From assembly GCA_003022125.1 (NCBI GenBank), contig PXQH01000001.1:97323-161322 (forward strand): DNA of 64,000 nucleotides, written 5' to 3'. The DNA is from Cyanobacteria bacterium QS_8_64_29 (GTDB lineage: Bacteria > Cyanobacteriota > Cyanobacteriia > Cyanobacteriales > Rubidibacteraceae). Both the position numbers and the translations under genes were made by a program. The notes below the pieces were generated by a model. The model saw only the letters and a program-made list of their open reading frames with translations. It was not told the origin of the DNA and did no database searches. Positions 7,989-17,311 of the stretch are shown piece after piece (the first letter of the stretch is position 1; every line of letters starts with the position of its first letter).

Positions 7989-10019
7989 TTGTTGGCACTC
8001 CTGCGCCGAATCCGAGACGCCATCGCCCGCTGGTGGGCCGACTTTACCCTCCAGACCCGCCTGCTGGGCGTTGCCACGCTGGTGGTATCGCTGGTCATGA
8101 GCGGCCTGACCTTTTGGGCCGTCAATGCCATCCAGCAGGATGCCCGCATGAACGACACCCGCTTTGGGCGGGATTTGGGGTTGCTGCTGGCTGCCAACGT
8201 GGCGCCCCCAATCGCCGAGGGCGATCTGGAGTCCGTCGCTCAGTTCTCGGGACGCTTTTACCGCAGCACCGAAAGCGTTCGCTACATCCTCTACGCCGAC
8301 GAGAGCGGCCAAATCCTTTTTGGCGTTCCCTTCTCCGAGTCGGAACCGCAGAGCGAGCTAACGCTCCAGCGGCGGATCGAGCTGCCTGAGGGCTACGCTG
8401 CCGATTCCGAGGCACCGTTCGTGCGCCAGCATGTGACCCCCAATGGGGAAGTGACGGATGTCTTTGTGCCGCTGCGCCACGAAGGCAAGTACCTGGGCGT
8501 CTTGGCCTTGGGCATCAATCCCAATCCCACAGTAGTCGCCTCTGCCAACCTGACCCGCGATGTTACCATCGCGGTTTTTATTGCCATTTGGGCGCTGGTG
8601 CTGCTGGGGATCGTGTTCAATGCACTCACGATTACCAAACCTATCAAAGAGCTGGTGGCGGGCGTGCGCAACATCGCCGCCGGCAACTTCAAGCAGCGCA
8701 TCGAGTTGCCTTTTGGCGGGGAGTTGGGCGAGCTCATTGCCAGCTTCAACCACATGGCCGAGCGGCTGAAGCGTTACGAAGAGCAAAACATCGAGGAGCT
8801 CACTGCCGAAAAGGCCAAGCTGGACACCCTAGTCTCGACCATTGCCGATGGCGCCGTTCTGCTCGATGCCAACCTACAGGTCATGTTGGTCAACCCCACG
8901 GCGCGGCGTATCTTTGGCTGGCAGCAGCGCGATCCCGTCGGTGAGAACGTCCTCTACCACTTGCCGGCGGCCGTTACGGTCGAGATCACCCAACCGCTCT
9001 ACCGCATTGCGGCGGGCGAAACGCTCGAGCCCGAAGGCAGCGACCCCACCCACACCGAGGGACCCGAGCATGGCTCGCAGTGGCGCGACGGCGGCGAATT
9101 CCGCATCACCCTGGATGCCCCCAACCAGCGCACCGTCCGCATCTTGCTGACCCAAGTGTTCGGGCAATCCCGCGAAGGGGTCAAAGGCATCGCCATGACA
9201 GTACAAGACATCACCCGCGAGGCAGAGCTCAACGCGGCCAAAAGCCAGTTCATCAGCAACGTCTCGCACGAGCTGCGGACGCCGCTGTTCAACATCAAAT
9301 CGTTCGTTGAGACCCTCAACGAGTACGGCGAGGAGTTGGGCGGGCAGGAACGCCAGGAGTTCTTGCAAACCGCCAACCACGAAGCCGACCGGCTCACGCG
9401 CCTGGTTAATGACGTGCTGGATCTCTCGCGGCTGGAGTCGGGCAGAAGCTATCGCTTCAGCGCCATCGATCTGGCCCAGGCCATCGAGCAAACCGTCCGC
9501 AACTACCACCTCAATGCCCAAGAACGCGAGATCGAGCTCAAATCGGAGCTCGAATCGCAATTGCCGCCCGTTTGGGGCAACTACGACTTGCTGTTGCAGG
9601 TGCTGACTAACTTGGTGGGCAACTCGCTCAAGTTCACCTCAGCCGGTGGGCAGGTCACGCTGCGCGCCTACCGGTTCGATGGCGAGCGGGCGCATGCTTA
9701 CGAAGGCGAGCGCGTGCGCGTGGCCGTGGCCGATACCGGCATTGGGATTGCCTCCGAGGACAAAGCGGCGATCTTCGATCGCTTTTATCGGGTCGAGGAT
9801 CGGGTTCACACGCTCGAGGGGACCGGCTTGGGGCTCTCCATTGTCAAAAACATTGTCGAGAAGCACCACAGCCAGATCCACCTCGAGAGCGAGGTCGGGC
9901 TCGGAACCACGTTTTGGTTCGATTTGCCCGTTTACCAGCCGCACGATGGCGAAGCCAATGCGACTGCCGAGCTCGAATCGAGCGAGCAGCCTTCCGATAT
10001 GCCGCTAACTTCCTCCTGA
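7989..10019 (+). CDS. nblS: Sensor histidine kinase NblS (Hik33/DspA family)
   Basis: Membrane sensor kinase that in cyanobacteria integrates high light, nutrient and other stress signals, controls hli, psbA and phycobilisome genes, and works with RpaB. The 676 residues show TM1 (about 22-45), a sensor loop, TM2 (about 185-208), HAMP, a PAS domain (about 280-400), HisKA with phospho-acceptor H427 in SHELRTPLFNIKSF (the family's signature H-box), and a HATPase domain with N, G1 (VADTGIGIA), F and G2 (GTGLGLSIV) boxes. The reading frame opens after a TAG at 7971 and has no ATG near the homologous N-terminus. A TTG at 7989 is the best start. The window also has hli genes with an HLR1-like site. 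Confidence 0.94.
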   Translation: MLALLRRIRDAIARWWADFTLQTRLLGVATLVVSLVMSGLTFWAVNAIQQDARMNDTRFGRDLGLLLAANVAPPIAEGDLESVAQFSGRFYRSTESVRYILYADESGQILFGVPFSESEPQSELTLQRRIELPEGYAADSEAPFVRQHVTPNGEVTDVFVPLRHEGKYLGVLALGINPNPTVVASANLTRDVTIAVFIAIWALVLLGIVFNALTITKPIKELVAGVRNIAAGNFKQRIELPFGGELGELIASFNHMAERLKRYEEQNIEELTAEKAKLDTLVSTIADGAVLLDANLQVMLVNPTARRIFGWQQRDPVGENVLYHLPAAVTVEITQPLYRIAAGETLEPEGSDPTHTEGPEHGSQWRDGGEFRITLDAPNQRTVRILLTQVFGQSREGVKGIAMTVQDITREAELNAAKSQFISNVSHELRTPLFNIKSFVETLNEYGEELGGQERQEFLQTANHEADRLTRLVNDVLDLSRLESGRSYRFSAIDLAQAIEQTVRNYHLNAQEREIELKSELESQLPPVWGNYDLLLQVLTNLVGNSLKFTSAGGQVTLRAYRFDGERAHAYEGERVRVAVADTGIGIASEDKAAIFDRFYRVEDRVHTLEGTGLGLSIVKNIVEKHHSQIHLESEVGLGTTFWFDLPVYQPHDGEANATAELESSEQPSDMPLTSS

Positions 10020-11152
10020 GGCGGGCTGGCTCGGTTCGGACGGGCTCAACGCCGCGGCAGAGGGCTTGGGCTGCAAGGGGTTGTTGAAAAACGCCCCCGT
10101 TTGCGGCGGCAGTGCCGGATCGGCGATGACATCGGTCAAGCTCTTGAGAGCCCCCGTTACTGGGATGGCCAGAATGACGCCCAGCAGCCCACCAATGCGC
10201 GCGCCCAACAGCAACGCGACCAAAATGACCACGGGCGATAGCCCCGTGAGGTTGCCCATAACCCGCGGGCTGACCAAGTTGTCTTTGAACTGCTGCACGA
10301 CGACCGACACGGCCAGCACTTGCAGTGCCAGCCACCCATCGATAAAGGCCACAAGCAGGGTAACCGTGCCGATGCCAATGGTGGCCCCAATAAAGGGGAT
10401 GAGCTCTAGGGCGCCCACAAACAGCGCGAACAGCAAAAAGAAGGGAACGTCCAACACCCGAAACGCCAGCGTTAGGGTTGCCGCCATGAAGCTCCCTAGC
10501 AACAGCTGCCCGGTGACAAAGCGCTGCAGGTTCTGCTGGAGCGCGCGGGTGAGCTCCTGTTGGATGGGCGGTGCCAAAAACAAGGTGATGCCGCGCCAGA
10601 GGCGGGCACTGTCAAGCAGCATGTAGAACGAGACCACCACGATCAAAATGGCTTCGATGACCCAGTTGAACGTGCCCAGCACCACCCCAAAGCCGGTGGA
10701 GGCAATGTTTTGAAACTGATTCTGCAGGCGCTCGATCACGCGATCGGCGATGGGTTTGAAATCAACGGGCAAATCGTTGGCTTCCGCCCAGGCCTGAGCG
10801 GCCGCTAGCTGCCGCTGCAAGTCATCGAGCAGGGCCGGCAAGCGCGCAACCAGCTGCCGCCCTTGATCGATGGCAGGCGGCACCACCGTAAAGCCCACCA
10901 ACGTGGTAACCAAAATGGCGGCCAGATAGGCCAGCGGAATTAGGCCAGCGGAATGGCGATCCCGCGCGGGAGGGACAGCCGCTGCAAGCCGGCAACGGCG
11001 TAGTTGAACAAAAACGCGATTAGGGCCGCTGTCAGCAGCAAGCCGATGAGGCCGCTGACGTGATCCAGCGTGCTGACGGTCACCCAACCCGTTACCAGGA
11101 TGAGCAGTCAAGTCAGCAAAAATCTTTGGAACGGCGACAGTCGTGCAGCCAT
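10005..11152 (-). pseudogene. AI-2E family transporter (YdiK/PerM type), disrupted
   Basis: Relic or mis-sequenced copy of a polytopic permease of the AI-2E/PerM family. Translation from the ATG at 11150-11152 gives MAARLSPFQRFLLT and then an in-frame TGA at 11108-11110, where a tryptophan codon is probable. It continues as good membrane sequence to SLPRGIAIPLA. There a 14-base unit (TAGGCCAGCGGAAT on the plus strand) is repeated in tandem at 10927-10940 and 10941-10954, shifting the frame. Removing one copy restores a single frame of 377 codons that runs on through the rest of the protein (LVGFTVVPPAIDQG, then FIGATIGIGTVTLL and SPRVMGN). The 3' end overlaps nblS by 15 bases. If the lesions are assembly errors the gene is intact. 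Confidence 0.82.
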
Positions 11153-11284
11153 TGCTTGCCGTGGCCTCGCTCCATCAATACGACCGCAGCATAGCAACCG
11201 CTCGGGGCTCGCTCGGGCTGCCAGTGCCAACCGGCAACAGGCTACCCTGACTGGGGGGCGGCGCAGCCAGCCATCGCACCCAGG

Positions 11285-12376
11285 ATGCCGATCCGGCCGA
11301 TGCAGATTGACCACGTTCACTTCTACCTCGACGATGCCCCGCGGTGGCGCCGCTGGTTCGCGCATGCAATGGGCTTTGTCCCCATTGCCAGCGGCAGCTG
11401 CGCCACCGACACGGACACCGAGATCCTGCGCAGCGGCCCGGTGACGCTGGCGCTCTCGTCCCCGCGCTCGCCTGCCAGTCCGGTGGCGCCCTATTTGGCT
11501 GATCGCCCGCCGGGGGTTGCCGAGCTGGCCTTCCGCGTTGCCGACATCGACTTCTATTGCGCCTCGGGCGGCGATCGCGGGCGCATTCAGACCCAGTCGG
11601 ACCCGCAGGGGACGCTGCGATGGTGCTCGTTGGCTAGCCCGGCTGGCATTGCGCACACGCTAATCGAGCGCAGCGGCAGCACGCCCCCCCTTCCCCATTG
11701 GAGCGAGGGCTCCCCAGCCGCTTCTGCCCCAGCAGCGCCCGAGGTCACCTTTAGCGGCATCGACCACGCTGTGGTCAACGTCCCGGCCGGAGCGCTCGAG
11801 TCCACCGCTGCTTGGTACGAGGCGACCTTGGGCTTCCAGCGACAGCAGCGCTTTAGCATCCAAACCCAACAATCGGGCCTGTACTCCCAGGTCATGGTCC
11901 ATCCCGACAGTGGCGTTCGCCTCCCCATCAACGAGCCCAGCTCGGCCAATTCGCAAATTGCGGAATTTTTGCAGGCCAACGGCGGCCCCGGGCTGCAACA
12001 TCTGGCCCTGCAGGTGCAGCCCATTGCGCAGGCGACGCGCGAGCTCCGCCAAGCGGGCGTTCCGTTTTTGCCCGTCCCCGAGGCCTACTACGAGCGGCTG
12101 CAGGCCCGCTCGCCCCAACTACCGCTCTCGCCCAGCGAGTGGCAAGTGATCGCCGAAGCCCAAGTCCTGGTCGATTGCGAGCGCTCCGAAACGAACGGGC
12201 ACTCCGAGGCGTCTCCCTTACTGCTGCAAATTTTTACCCAGCCCATTTTCCACTGCCCCACGTTTTTCTTTGAGCTGATCGAGCGCCGCCAGCAAGCGCA
12301 AGGGTTTGGTGAGGGCAACTTCCAAGCGCTGTTTGAAGCCATGGAACGGGAGCAGCTCAAGCGGGCCAGCTTGTAG
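11285..12376 (+). CDS. hppD: 4-hydroxyphenylpyruvate dioxygenase
   Basis: Fe(II) enzyme that converts 4-hydroxyphenylpyruvate to homogentisate, the head group of tocopherol in cyanobacteria. The 363-residue protein has two glyoxalase-like halves. Iron ligands are visible: a histidine in GIDHAVVNV, a histidine in GLQHLALQV, and a glutamate in TFFFELIERR near the C-terminus. The substrate-pocket segment QGFGEGNFQALFEA closes the protein as usual. An ATG at 11300 (MQIDHVHFYL) is an equally good start. It is slightly shorter than plant enzymes, as in other cyanobacteria. It follows the broken permease gene divergently, with about 130 bases between starts. Confidence 0.9.
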   Translation: MPIRPMQIDHVHFYLDDAPRWRRWFAHAMGFVPIASGSCATDTDTEILRSGPVTLALSSPRSPASPVAPYLADRPPGVAELAFRVADIDFYCASGGDRGRIQTQSDPQGTLRWCSLASPAGIAHTLIERSGSTPPLPHWSEGSPAASAPAAPEVTFSGIDHAVVNVPAGALESTAAWYEATLGFQRQQRFSIQTQQSGLYSQVMVHPDSGVRLPINEPSSANSQIAEFLQANGGPGLQHLALQVQPIAQATRELRQAGVPFLPVPEAYYERLQARSPQLPLSPSEWQVIAEAQVLVDCERSETNGHSEASPLLLQIFTQPIFHCPTFFFELIERRQQAQGFGEGNFQALFEAMEREQLKRASL

Positions 12377-12452
12377 GGGCAACGGCCTGCGAATGGGCCC
12401 TTGCGAGCCAAACCCGATAGAATTGTAGCGGCCAGTTAAGAATTATTGCTCT

Positions 12453-13154
12453 ATGATCCGGCTCATTACCGATTTTGACGGTCCGCTGGTTGATGTCTCC
12501 GACCGTTACTATCGGGTCTATCGATTCTGCTTGGAGCAGGCACGCGAAGCCGGGCAACCCGTGCGCGCGCTCTCTAAAGAACGGTTCTGGCAGCTCAAGC
12601 GCGCGCGCGTCCCCGAGCGCCGCATCGGCCGCATGTCGGGGCTAGACGAGGCTCAAGCCCAGATTTTTGCCCACCTGCGGCGCGTCAACATTCACACCTT
12701 GCCTTATCTAATTCACGATTGCTTGCAGCCAGACGCCATCCCCGTCCTGGAGCGAGCGCAGCGAGCGGGCATGGCCTTGAGCGTGCTCACCATGCGCCGC
12801 CATCAGGAACTAGCGTTTGCACTGGATCGCTTCGGGCTGGAGCGGTTTTTCCCGCCGCAGCAGTGCTACTGCTTGGGCAACGCGGCCGTCAAAACCGGCG
12901 ACGTGCGCGATAAATCGCTCCTGATGGCTCGCGCCCTAGCCGAGCTACCGCCGGCCTCGGAGGTGTGGATGGTGGGCGATACCGAGGCCGACATTCTGGC
13001 CGCCCGGGCCAATGGGGTCCGATCGATTGGGGTTCTGTGCGGCATCCGCAATCGCGAGCAGCTGCAGCGCTACCGCCCCGATTGCCTTGCCGACAGCTTG
13101 GGCGATGCCATCGAGACCGTTGCGACCGCCACCTCAGCCGTTGCTTCCGGCTAG
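12453..13154 (+). CDS. HAD-superfamily phosphatase
   Basis: Predicted phosphatase of 233 residues in the HAD superfamily. Motif I is ITDFDGPLVDVSD with the nucleophile and acid/base aspartates. A motif II threonine lies in LSVLTMRRH. The lysine is probably in VRDKSLLM, and motif IV is WMVGDTEADILAARANG. The helical cap between motifs I and II resembles phosphoglycolate phosphatases and similar C1-cap members. Its physiological substrate cannot be told from sequence. It starts 76 bases after hppD on the same strand, and its stop overlaps the stop of the convergent CPP1-like gene by four bases. Confidence 0.82.
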   Translation: MIRLITDFDGPLVDVSDRYYRVYRFCLEQAREAGQPVRALSKERFWQLKRARVPERRIGRMSGLDEAQAQIFAHLRRVNIHTLPYLIHDCLQPDAIPVLERAQRAGMALSVLTMRRHQELAFALDRFGLERFFPPQQCYCLGNAAVKTGDVRDKSLLMARALAELPPASEVWMVGDTEADILAARANGVRSIGVLCGIRNREQLQRYRPDCLADSLGDAIETVATATSAVASG

Positions 13155-13765
13155 CGCAGAAAGCTGCCGGTCAGCCAGAAGGTAAAAAACGCCACTAGGG
13201 CAGCAAACTGGTCGGTTGCCAATGCGGCGGTCAGGTCCGTCTGGGCCAGCCCCGTTCCAATACCGATGCCCGCAATCAAGCTGACTAGCGAGATCGCAAG
13301 CGCGCGCCCAAAGCGCTGTTCTTTGCGGTTGAGCCAATAGAGGCAAGCGCCGAACCCCAGGGCAACTAGCAGCGGCAGGACCGAGCCTTGGCTGGGCTCG
13401 TAAAAAAGCGCAACGGCACTCAGCAGGATGTAGATAGCCGCTGGGATGAGAATGTCGTCGCGCGAGGGGGTATCGAGCGATCGCTGGAACCAGCTCGGTG
13501 GGGCACTGGCCGGGGATGGTTTGGATTGCGTGGGTTCCTGAGCGCCGCGATGCGGAAACCGGATGCGTTCGGGGACTTTGATCTTGCCCTCTTGGCGCTG
13601 CTTCAAGCGCTCCATGATGATCGCATCGTAGGCCGCTTCGACGCTCTCCAAAACTGCACTGTCATCTTTGTGCTCGCGCATGAGGCGATTTTTGGCATCT
13701 TGGATCTGCTCGAAAGAAGCGTCTTCCGCGACCCCAAGTTCGGCGTAGGGATTGCGATCGCTCAT
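13151..13765 (-). CDS. CPP1-like / DUF3353 J-domain-like membrane protein
   Basis: A 204-residue protein with an N-terminal J-like region (NPYAELGVAEDASFEQIQDAKNR, split here by residues 5-27), a charged linker, and a C-terminal half of about three hydrophobic segments. The layout is that of the cyanobacterial and plastid CPP1 family, where CPP1 stabilises protochlorophyllide oxidoreductase in plants. The start is the ATG at 13763-13765, which has a strong GGAGGT eight bases upstream; a longer frame to 13825 is rejected. The canonical HPD of true DnaJ is not present (REHKDD takes its place), so it is not expected to stimulate Hsp70 in the usual way. The function in this organism is inferred only. 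Confidence 0.78.
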   Translation of the reverse strand: MSDRNPYAELGVAEDASFEQIQDAKNRLMREHKDDSAVLESVEAAYDAIIMERLKQRQEGKIKVPERIRFPHRGAQEPTQSKPSPASAPPSWFQRSLDTPSRDDILIPAAIYILLSAVALFYEPSQGSVLPLLVALGFGACLYWLNRKEQRFGRALAISLVSLIAGIGIGTGLAQTDLTAALATDQFAALVAFFTFWLTGSFLR

Positions 13766-13905
13766 CGGTAACCTCCGAGACTTCCGCCAGGGCGCTCGCC
13801 CGAATCCAGCCGCCCATATCGCCATAGCGATAGCCCCCTAGGGGGCTACCATTCAGTCTAGCCCGAACGCGACCGGCCCAGGCGTCCCCCCTCACGCCGG
13901 ATCGC

Positions 13906-14211
13906 CTAGTCGTTGCGAGCGGCTTCCGTACCGTTCGCAGTGCTATTGGCAGACGGGTTCTGCGCGCTATCGCTGCTTTGAGGGGATTGGGATTGATCCG
14001 ATTCGAGCTCTGCGGTCATCCGGACGGATTCCTGCAGCTGCTGGCTCTCCTGCCGGAACTGGTCCTGGAACGATTGGGACGCATCCTGAAAGCTCCGCAT
14101 GGCCTTGCCTAGGCTGCGCCCAATTTCAGGAAGCTTTTTGGGCCCAAATACCAGCAGCGCAACGGCAAAAATGAGGGCCATCTCCGGCAATCCAACGCCA
14201 AAGACGTTCAT
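13906..14211 (-). CDS. tatA: TatA/TatB-type twin-arginine translocase subunit
   Basis: Small single-span component of the twin-arginine protein export system. The 101-residue protein has an N-terminal membrane helix (MNVFGVGLPEMALIFAVALL) and the family hinge FGPKKLPEIGRSLGKAMRSF. A glutamine-rich amphipathic helix and a polar serine/asparagine tail follow. The conserved FGPKKLPE hinge is clear; the split between TatA and TatB cannot be made confidently. It lies 68 bases downstream of psbH on the same strand and may share its transcript. A Tat-type signal peptide is seen in this window on the ferritin-like protein at 41252-41992. Confidence 0.88.
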   Translation of the reverse strand: MNVFGVGLPEMALIFAVALLVFGPKKLPEIGRSLGKAMRSFQDASQSFQDQFRQESQQLQESVRMTAELESDQSQSPQSSDSAQNPSANSTANGTEAARND

Positions 14212-14279
14212 GAGGGCGCTCCTCGCTTGCGCTCGACACTTAACCTGCGGTCGGGGCGCTCGGCCCGACTGCTAGGTTG

Positions 14280-14495
14280 CTATTGCCCTAGAGATTGGCT
14301 CAAGCTGCGCCAGTCTGCCTCGACCCCCTCGATTAGCAGGGACGAGTTGTAGATCTGCAGGATGATGAGCAAAAAGACAAAAAACAGCCCCATGAAAACG
14401 CCCATCAGCGGCGTCGTCCCCCAGCCGGGCACGACCTTACCGTATTCGGAGTTCAGTGGCTTGAGAATGTCACCCAACCAAGTGCGTTGTGGCAT
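14280..14495 (-). CDS. psbH: Photosystem II reaction centre protein H
   Basis: Single-span PSII subunit needed for stable PSII and for electron transfer on the acceptor side. The 71-residue product begins [19 protein letters not shown] and continues with the family block [20 protein letters not shown] and the transmembrane helix up to [17 protein letters not shown]. The C-terminal SLSQSLGQ tail is slightly longer than usual. The ATG at 14493-14495 is preferred over one 39 bases upstream, because it gives the canonical N-terminus. It is divergent from psbN, a conserved cyanobacterial arrangement, with 83 bases between the starts. Confidence 0.96.
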   Translation of the reverse strand: MPQRTWLGDILKPLNSEYGKVVPGWGTTPLMGVFMGLFFVFLLIILQIYNSSLLIEGVEADWRSLSQSLGQ

Positions 14496-14578
14496 AGCAA
14501 TACCGAGGGTGCTCGTCGCGCTCTTTAAGGGCATGTAAAATTATAAAAGAAGGAGACCTTATCAATCACATCGTTCCT

Positions 14579-14710
14579 ATGGAACCAGCAACCGCCATTA
14601 GCGTCACCATTGCGGCGGTTGTCGTTGGCGTCACAGGGTATGCCATTTACATGGCCTTTGGGCCGCCGGCTGCTGAGTTGAGCGACCCGTTTGAAGAGCA
14701 CGAGGAGTAG
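14579..14710 (+). CDS. psbN: PsbN, photosystem II assembly factor
   Basis: A 43-residue single-span membrane protein starting MEPATAISVTIAAVVVGVTG, with the family tail YAIYMAFGPPAAEL, SDPFEEHEE. In plants PsbN is an assembly factor for PSII reaction centres rather than a permanent subunit. It is divergently arranged with psbH, as in other cyanobacteria and plastids. An AAGGAGA at about 14550 is too far from the ATG to be a normal ribosome site and may belong to the leader. The frame from 14579 to the TAG at 14708-14710 is uninterrupted. Confidence 0.93.
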   Translation: MEPATAISVTIAAVVVGVTGYAIYMAFGPPAAELSDPFEEHEE

Positions 14711-14995
14711 CAGCGGCCGGATCGGCTGGAGTTGAGTTCGCCCATTGCCCATAGGGGTCAGTGCAATCCGGGGTCCTCGTTCGCTCAACGTTCGTGCCCC
14801 AGTGCTTGCAGCTGGCTGAGCGTGTGGCTGCTAGCTGCGTGCCTGGATAAAGCGCCCACCCCGACGGCGTTCAGCCTTAAGAACCGGCAAGCCGTTTTAA
14901 CGGGCGCCCAATGCAGGGGGCAATGCCAGGCCAACCGGACTGCATAAGCTTGCCGCCAAGACAGCCTATCGCTAGCACGGCAGCGGGGATTAACC

Positions 14996-15340
14996 ATGCA
15001 GGTACCGCTCGAAGTTGACTACCGCAACGTTGACAAAACCGAGGCGCTAGAGTCGCTCATTCGCGACAAGGTTGCCAAGCTCGAGCAAGTTTGCAACCAG
15101 CTAGATAGCTGCCGCGTCTCGGTGGAAAAAGTCCACGAGCAGCCGCGTAGCGGTTCGCCTTATCGGGTGCGCATTGACGCTACCGTTCCGCCCGGGCACG
15201 AGATTGCCGTAGCGAAAAATCCTGGCGAAGGCAGCCGCGACGCCCCGCTCGAGGCGGTCATCCGCGATGCCTTCCAGGCGGCCCGCCGCCGCCTGAACGA
15301 GCTGAACGAGCGCCAACACGGCCACACCAAGCAGCACTAG
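14996..15340 (+). CDS. HPF/RaiA-family ribosome-associated protein
   Basis: Short member of the S30AE family, which bind the small ribosomal subunit and hold ribosomes inactive or protect them under stress. It is 114 residues, begins MQVPLEVDYRNVDKTEALES, and has the beta-alpha-beta-beta-beta-alpha pattern with VRIDATVPPGHEIAVAK and a C-terminal helix DAFQAARRRLNELNERQ. It lacks the long C-terminal dimerisation domain of long HPF/LrtA. About 285 bases separate it from psbN; I saw no gene or convincing RNA there. It converges on ppa, with a possible shared hairpin between them. Confidence 0.8.
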   Translation: MQVPLEVDYRNVDKTEALESLIRDKVAKLEQVCNQLDSCRVSVEKVHEQPRSGSPYRVRIDATVPPGHEIAVAKNPGEGSRDAPLEAVIRDAFQAARRRLNELNERQHGHTKQH

Positions 15341-15349
15341 CGCTGGGAA

Positions 15350-15378
15350 GCCGCTCGGCCGGCATCGGCACGAGCGGC
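15350..15378. terminator. Hairpin between convergent hpf-like and ppa genes
   Basis: An 8-bp perfect stem, GCCGCTCG (15350-15357) with CGAGCGGC (15371-15378), lies between two convergent stops. It has no T-run on either side, so a factor-independent terminator role is unproven. Confidence 0.35.
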
Positions 15379-15388
15379 CCTATCCCGG

Positions 15389-15904
15389 TTAAGCTTGACT
15401 GCCGGCCTTGACGGATTTATCCACCAGCGTGCTGACCTGCTCGACGTCCTTCCAGCCCAAGATCTCGGTGACCTTGTTTTCCAAGTTTTTGTAGGTACGG
15501 AAAAACTCGGCGATTTCGTCCTGGCGGTGTTGGGCTATATCGGCCAGCGACTTGACGTTTTGGTAGCGCGGATCTTCGGTGGGCACGCACAAGAGCTTCT
15601 CGTCGCGATCGCCATCGTCGATCATCTCCAGCATGCTGATCGCGCGCGCCGGGATGATGCACCCCGGGAAGGTGGGCTGATCCATTAAGACCATGCCATC
15701 GAGCGGATCGCCATCGTCGGCGAGCGTGTTGGGGACAAAGCCGTAATCGTATGGGTACTGCAGGGAGGAGTACAGCACCCGATCGAGGGCGAACGCGTTG
15801 AGGTCCTTGTCGAACTCGTACTTGTTTTTACTGCCGCCCGGAATCTCGATCGCCAAGTTGATCGTTCCGGGCTCGGGTTGGGCGGGGATGCGCGATAGAT
15901 CCAA
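15389..15904 (-). CDS. ppa: Inorganic pyrophosphatase, family I
   Basis: Soluble Mg-dependent enzyme that hydrolyses pyrophosphate made by biosynthesis. The 171 residues match bacterial hexameric enzymes. Key parts are [16 protein letters not shown] near the N-terminus, the [23 protein letters not shown] signature region (quoted in part: GDPLDGMVL), and [21 protein letters not shown]. Aspartates for the metals are present in the D-DGDPLD block. It ends 49 bases from the convergent HPF-like gene and is preceded on the same strand by ispG, 52 bases upstream. Nothing is unusual. Confidence 0.95.
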   Translation of the reverse strand: MDLSRIPAQPEPGTINLAIEIPGGSKNKYEFDKDLNAFALDRVLYSSLQYPYDYGFVPNTLADDGDPLDGMVLMDQPTFPGCIIPARAISMLEMIDDGDRDEKLLCVPTEDPRYQNVKSLADIAQHRQDEIAEFFRTYKNLENKVTEILGWKDVEQVSTLVDKSVKAGSQA

Positions 15905-15955
15905 AACTTAACTCCAAGCAACTCTGCAAGCGTAACGGCGCGCCGCTGGGGCATT

Positions 15956-17191
15956 TTAGCTGGTCCGGGCATCATTCGGGTCGACCCAGCGCCCGTCGGC
16001 TTTGATCAAGTTGATGAGCTCCTCAACGCCGCGCTCTTGCGGGACCCGCTTGATTTCTTCCTTGCCGCGATAGAGCGCAATGTAGCCGGGCTGCTTGCCC
16101 ACGTAGCCGTAGTCGGCATCGGCCATTTCGCCGGGTCCGTTGACAATGCAGCCCATGACGGCGATGTCCAGCCCCTTGAGGTGGCTGGTGGCCTCGCGCA
16201 CCTCCTGGAGAACCTCCTCCAAGTTGAACTGCGTCCGACCGCAAGAGGGACACGCCACGTACTCCACCATGGTCTTGCGCAGCCCCAGCGATTGCAGGAT
16301 GCTGTAGCAAACGGGCAGCTCATTCTCGGGCGGTTCGGTCAGTGAAACGCGAATGGTATCGCCGATGCCCTCGGCCAGCAGGGTGCCGATACCCGTGCTG
16401 GATTTGAGGCGCCCGTACTCGCCGTCGCCGGCTTCAGTGACGCCCAAATGGAGCGGGTAATCCATCCCCAGCTCGTCCATGCGCTGCACCATCAAACGGT
16501 AGGCCGCCAGCATGACGGGCACGCGCGAGGCTTTGAGCGAGATCACCAGGTTGTAAAAATCCAGCGATTCGCAAATGCGGATGAACTCGAGGGCGGACTG
16601 CACCATGCCCTCGGGCGTGTCGCCGTAGGTAAACAGCATCCGCTCGGCTAGCGAGCCGTGGTTGACCCCAATGCGCATGGCCTTGCCCCGTTCGCGCAGC
16701 GTGGCAACCAGCGGCTCCAGGGTCTCGCGGATTTTGTTGCCGATTTCATCAAACTCGGCTTGGGTGTACTCCGTGCGGCCGGATTTGGGCTTTTCGAAGA
16801 CGTAGAGACCGGGATTGATGCGGACTTTGTCGACGTGCTTGGCCACCTCGAGCGCAATCTTCATGCCGTTGTGGTGGACGTCGGCCACCAGCGGCACGGG
16901 CTGATAGCTTTCTTGCAAGCGCGATTTGATCTGGGCGAGCGCCTTGGCGTGCGCCAGACTAGGCACCGTAACGCGTACGATTTCGCTGCCCTGCTGGTGC
17001 AGGTTTTGAATGGCTGCAACGCAGCCTTCCACATCGAGGGTGTCCTCGTTGATCATGGACTGCACCACCACAGGGTGGCCGCCACCGATGGTGACGTTGC
17101 CCACCGGAACAGGGCGGGTCTTGCGGCGGTGGATGGCGGTATCAGTTTGGGGCGCCTCAGTGCCAGCGTCCGATTTCGGCAGCGTTTGCAT
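15956..17191 (-). CDS. ispG: 4-hydroxy-3-methylbut-2-enyl diphosphate synthase (GcpE)
   Basis: 4Fe-4S enzyme of the MEP isoprenoid pathway that converts MEcPP to HMBPP, feeding carotenoids, chlorophyll phytol and quinones. It is 411 residues, the ferredoxin-dependent bacterial form without the plant insert. The TIM-barrel part starts [20 protein letters not shown]. The cluster-binding C-terminal domain has [14 protein letters not shown] and [17 protein letters not shown], giving three cysteine ligands plus the usual glutamate. In cyanobacteria electrons come from ferredoxin. It is upstream of ppa on the same strand, so co-transcription is possible. Confidence 0.95.
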   Translation of the reverse strand: MQTLPKSDAGTEAPQTDTAIHRRKTRPVPVGNVTIGGGHPVVVQSMINEDTLDVEGCVAAIQNLHQQGSEIVRVTVPSLAHAKALAQIKSRLQESYQPVPLVADVHHNGMKIALEVAKHVDKVRINPGLYVFEKPKSGRTEYTQAEFDEIGNKIRETLEPLVATLRERGKAMRIGVNHGSLAERMLFTYGDTPEGMVQSALEFIRICESLDFYNLVISLKASRVPVMLAAYRLMVQRMDELGMDYPLHLGVTEAGDGEYGRLKSSTGIGTLLAEGIGDTIRVSLTEPPENELPVCYSILQSLGLRKTMVEYVACPSCGRTQFNLEEVLQEVREATSHLKGLDIAVMGCIVNGPGEMADADYGYVGKQPGYIALYRGKEEIKRVPQERGVEELINLIKADGRWVDPNDARTS

Positions 17192-17311
17192 GACCTACCT
17201 GGTTGATTGCAAGTTAGCGCTAATGCCAGCCGCAGCTAGCTTGTTCCCATTTTGGCCGATGGGACAAGCAGATGCGAAGCGGGGCTGCGCGATTCGAGGT
17301 CAGCCGCCTGC

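Noticed and set aside
14711..14995. Possible small gene or RNA between psbN and the HPF-like gene
   Set aside because: A 71-codon frame there is cysteine/serine-rich without family features, and no stable RNA motif could be recognised.
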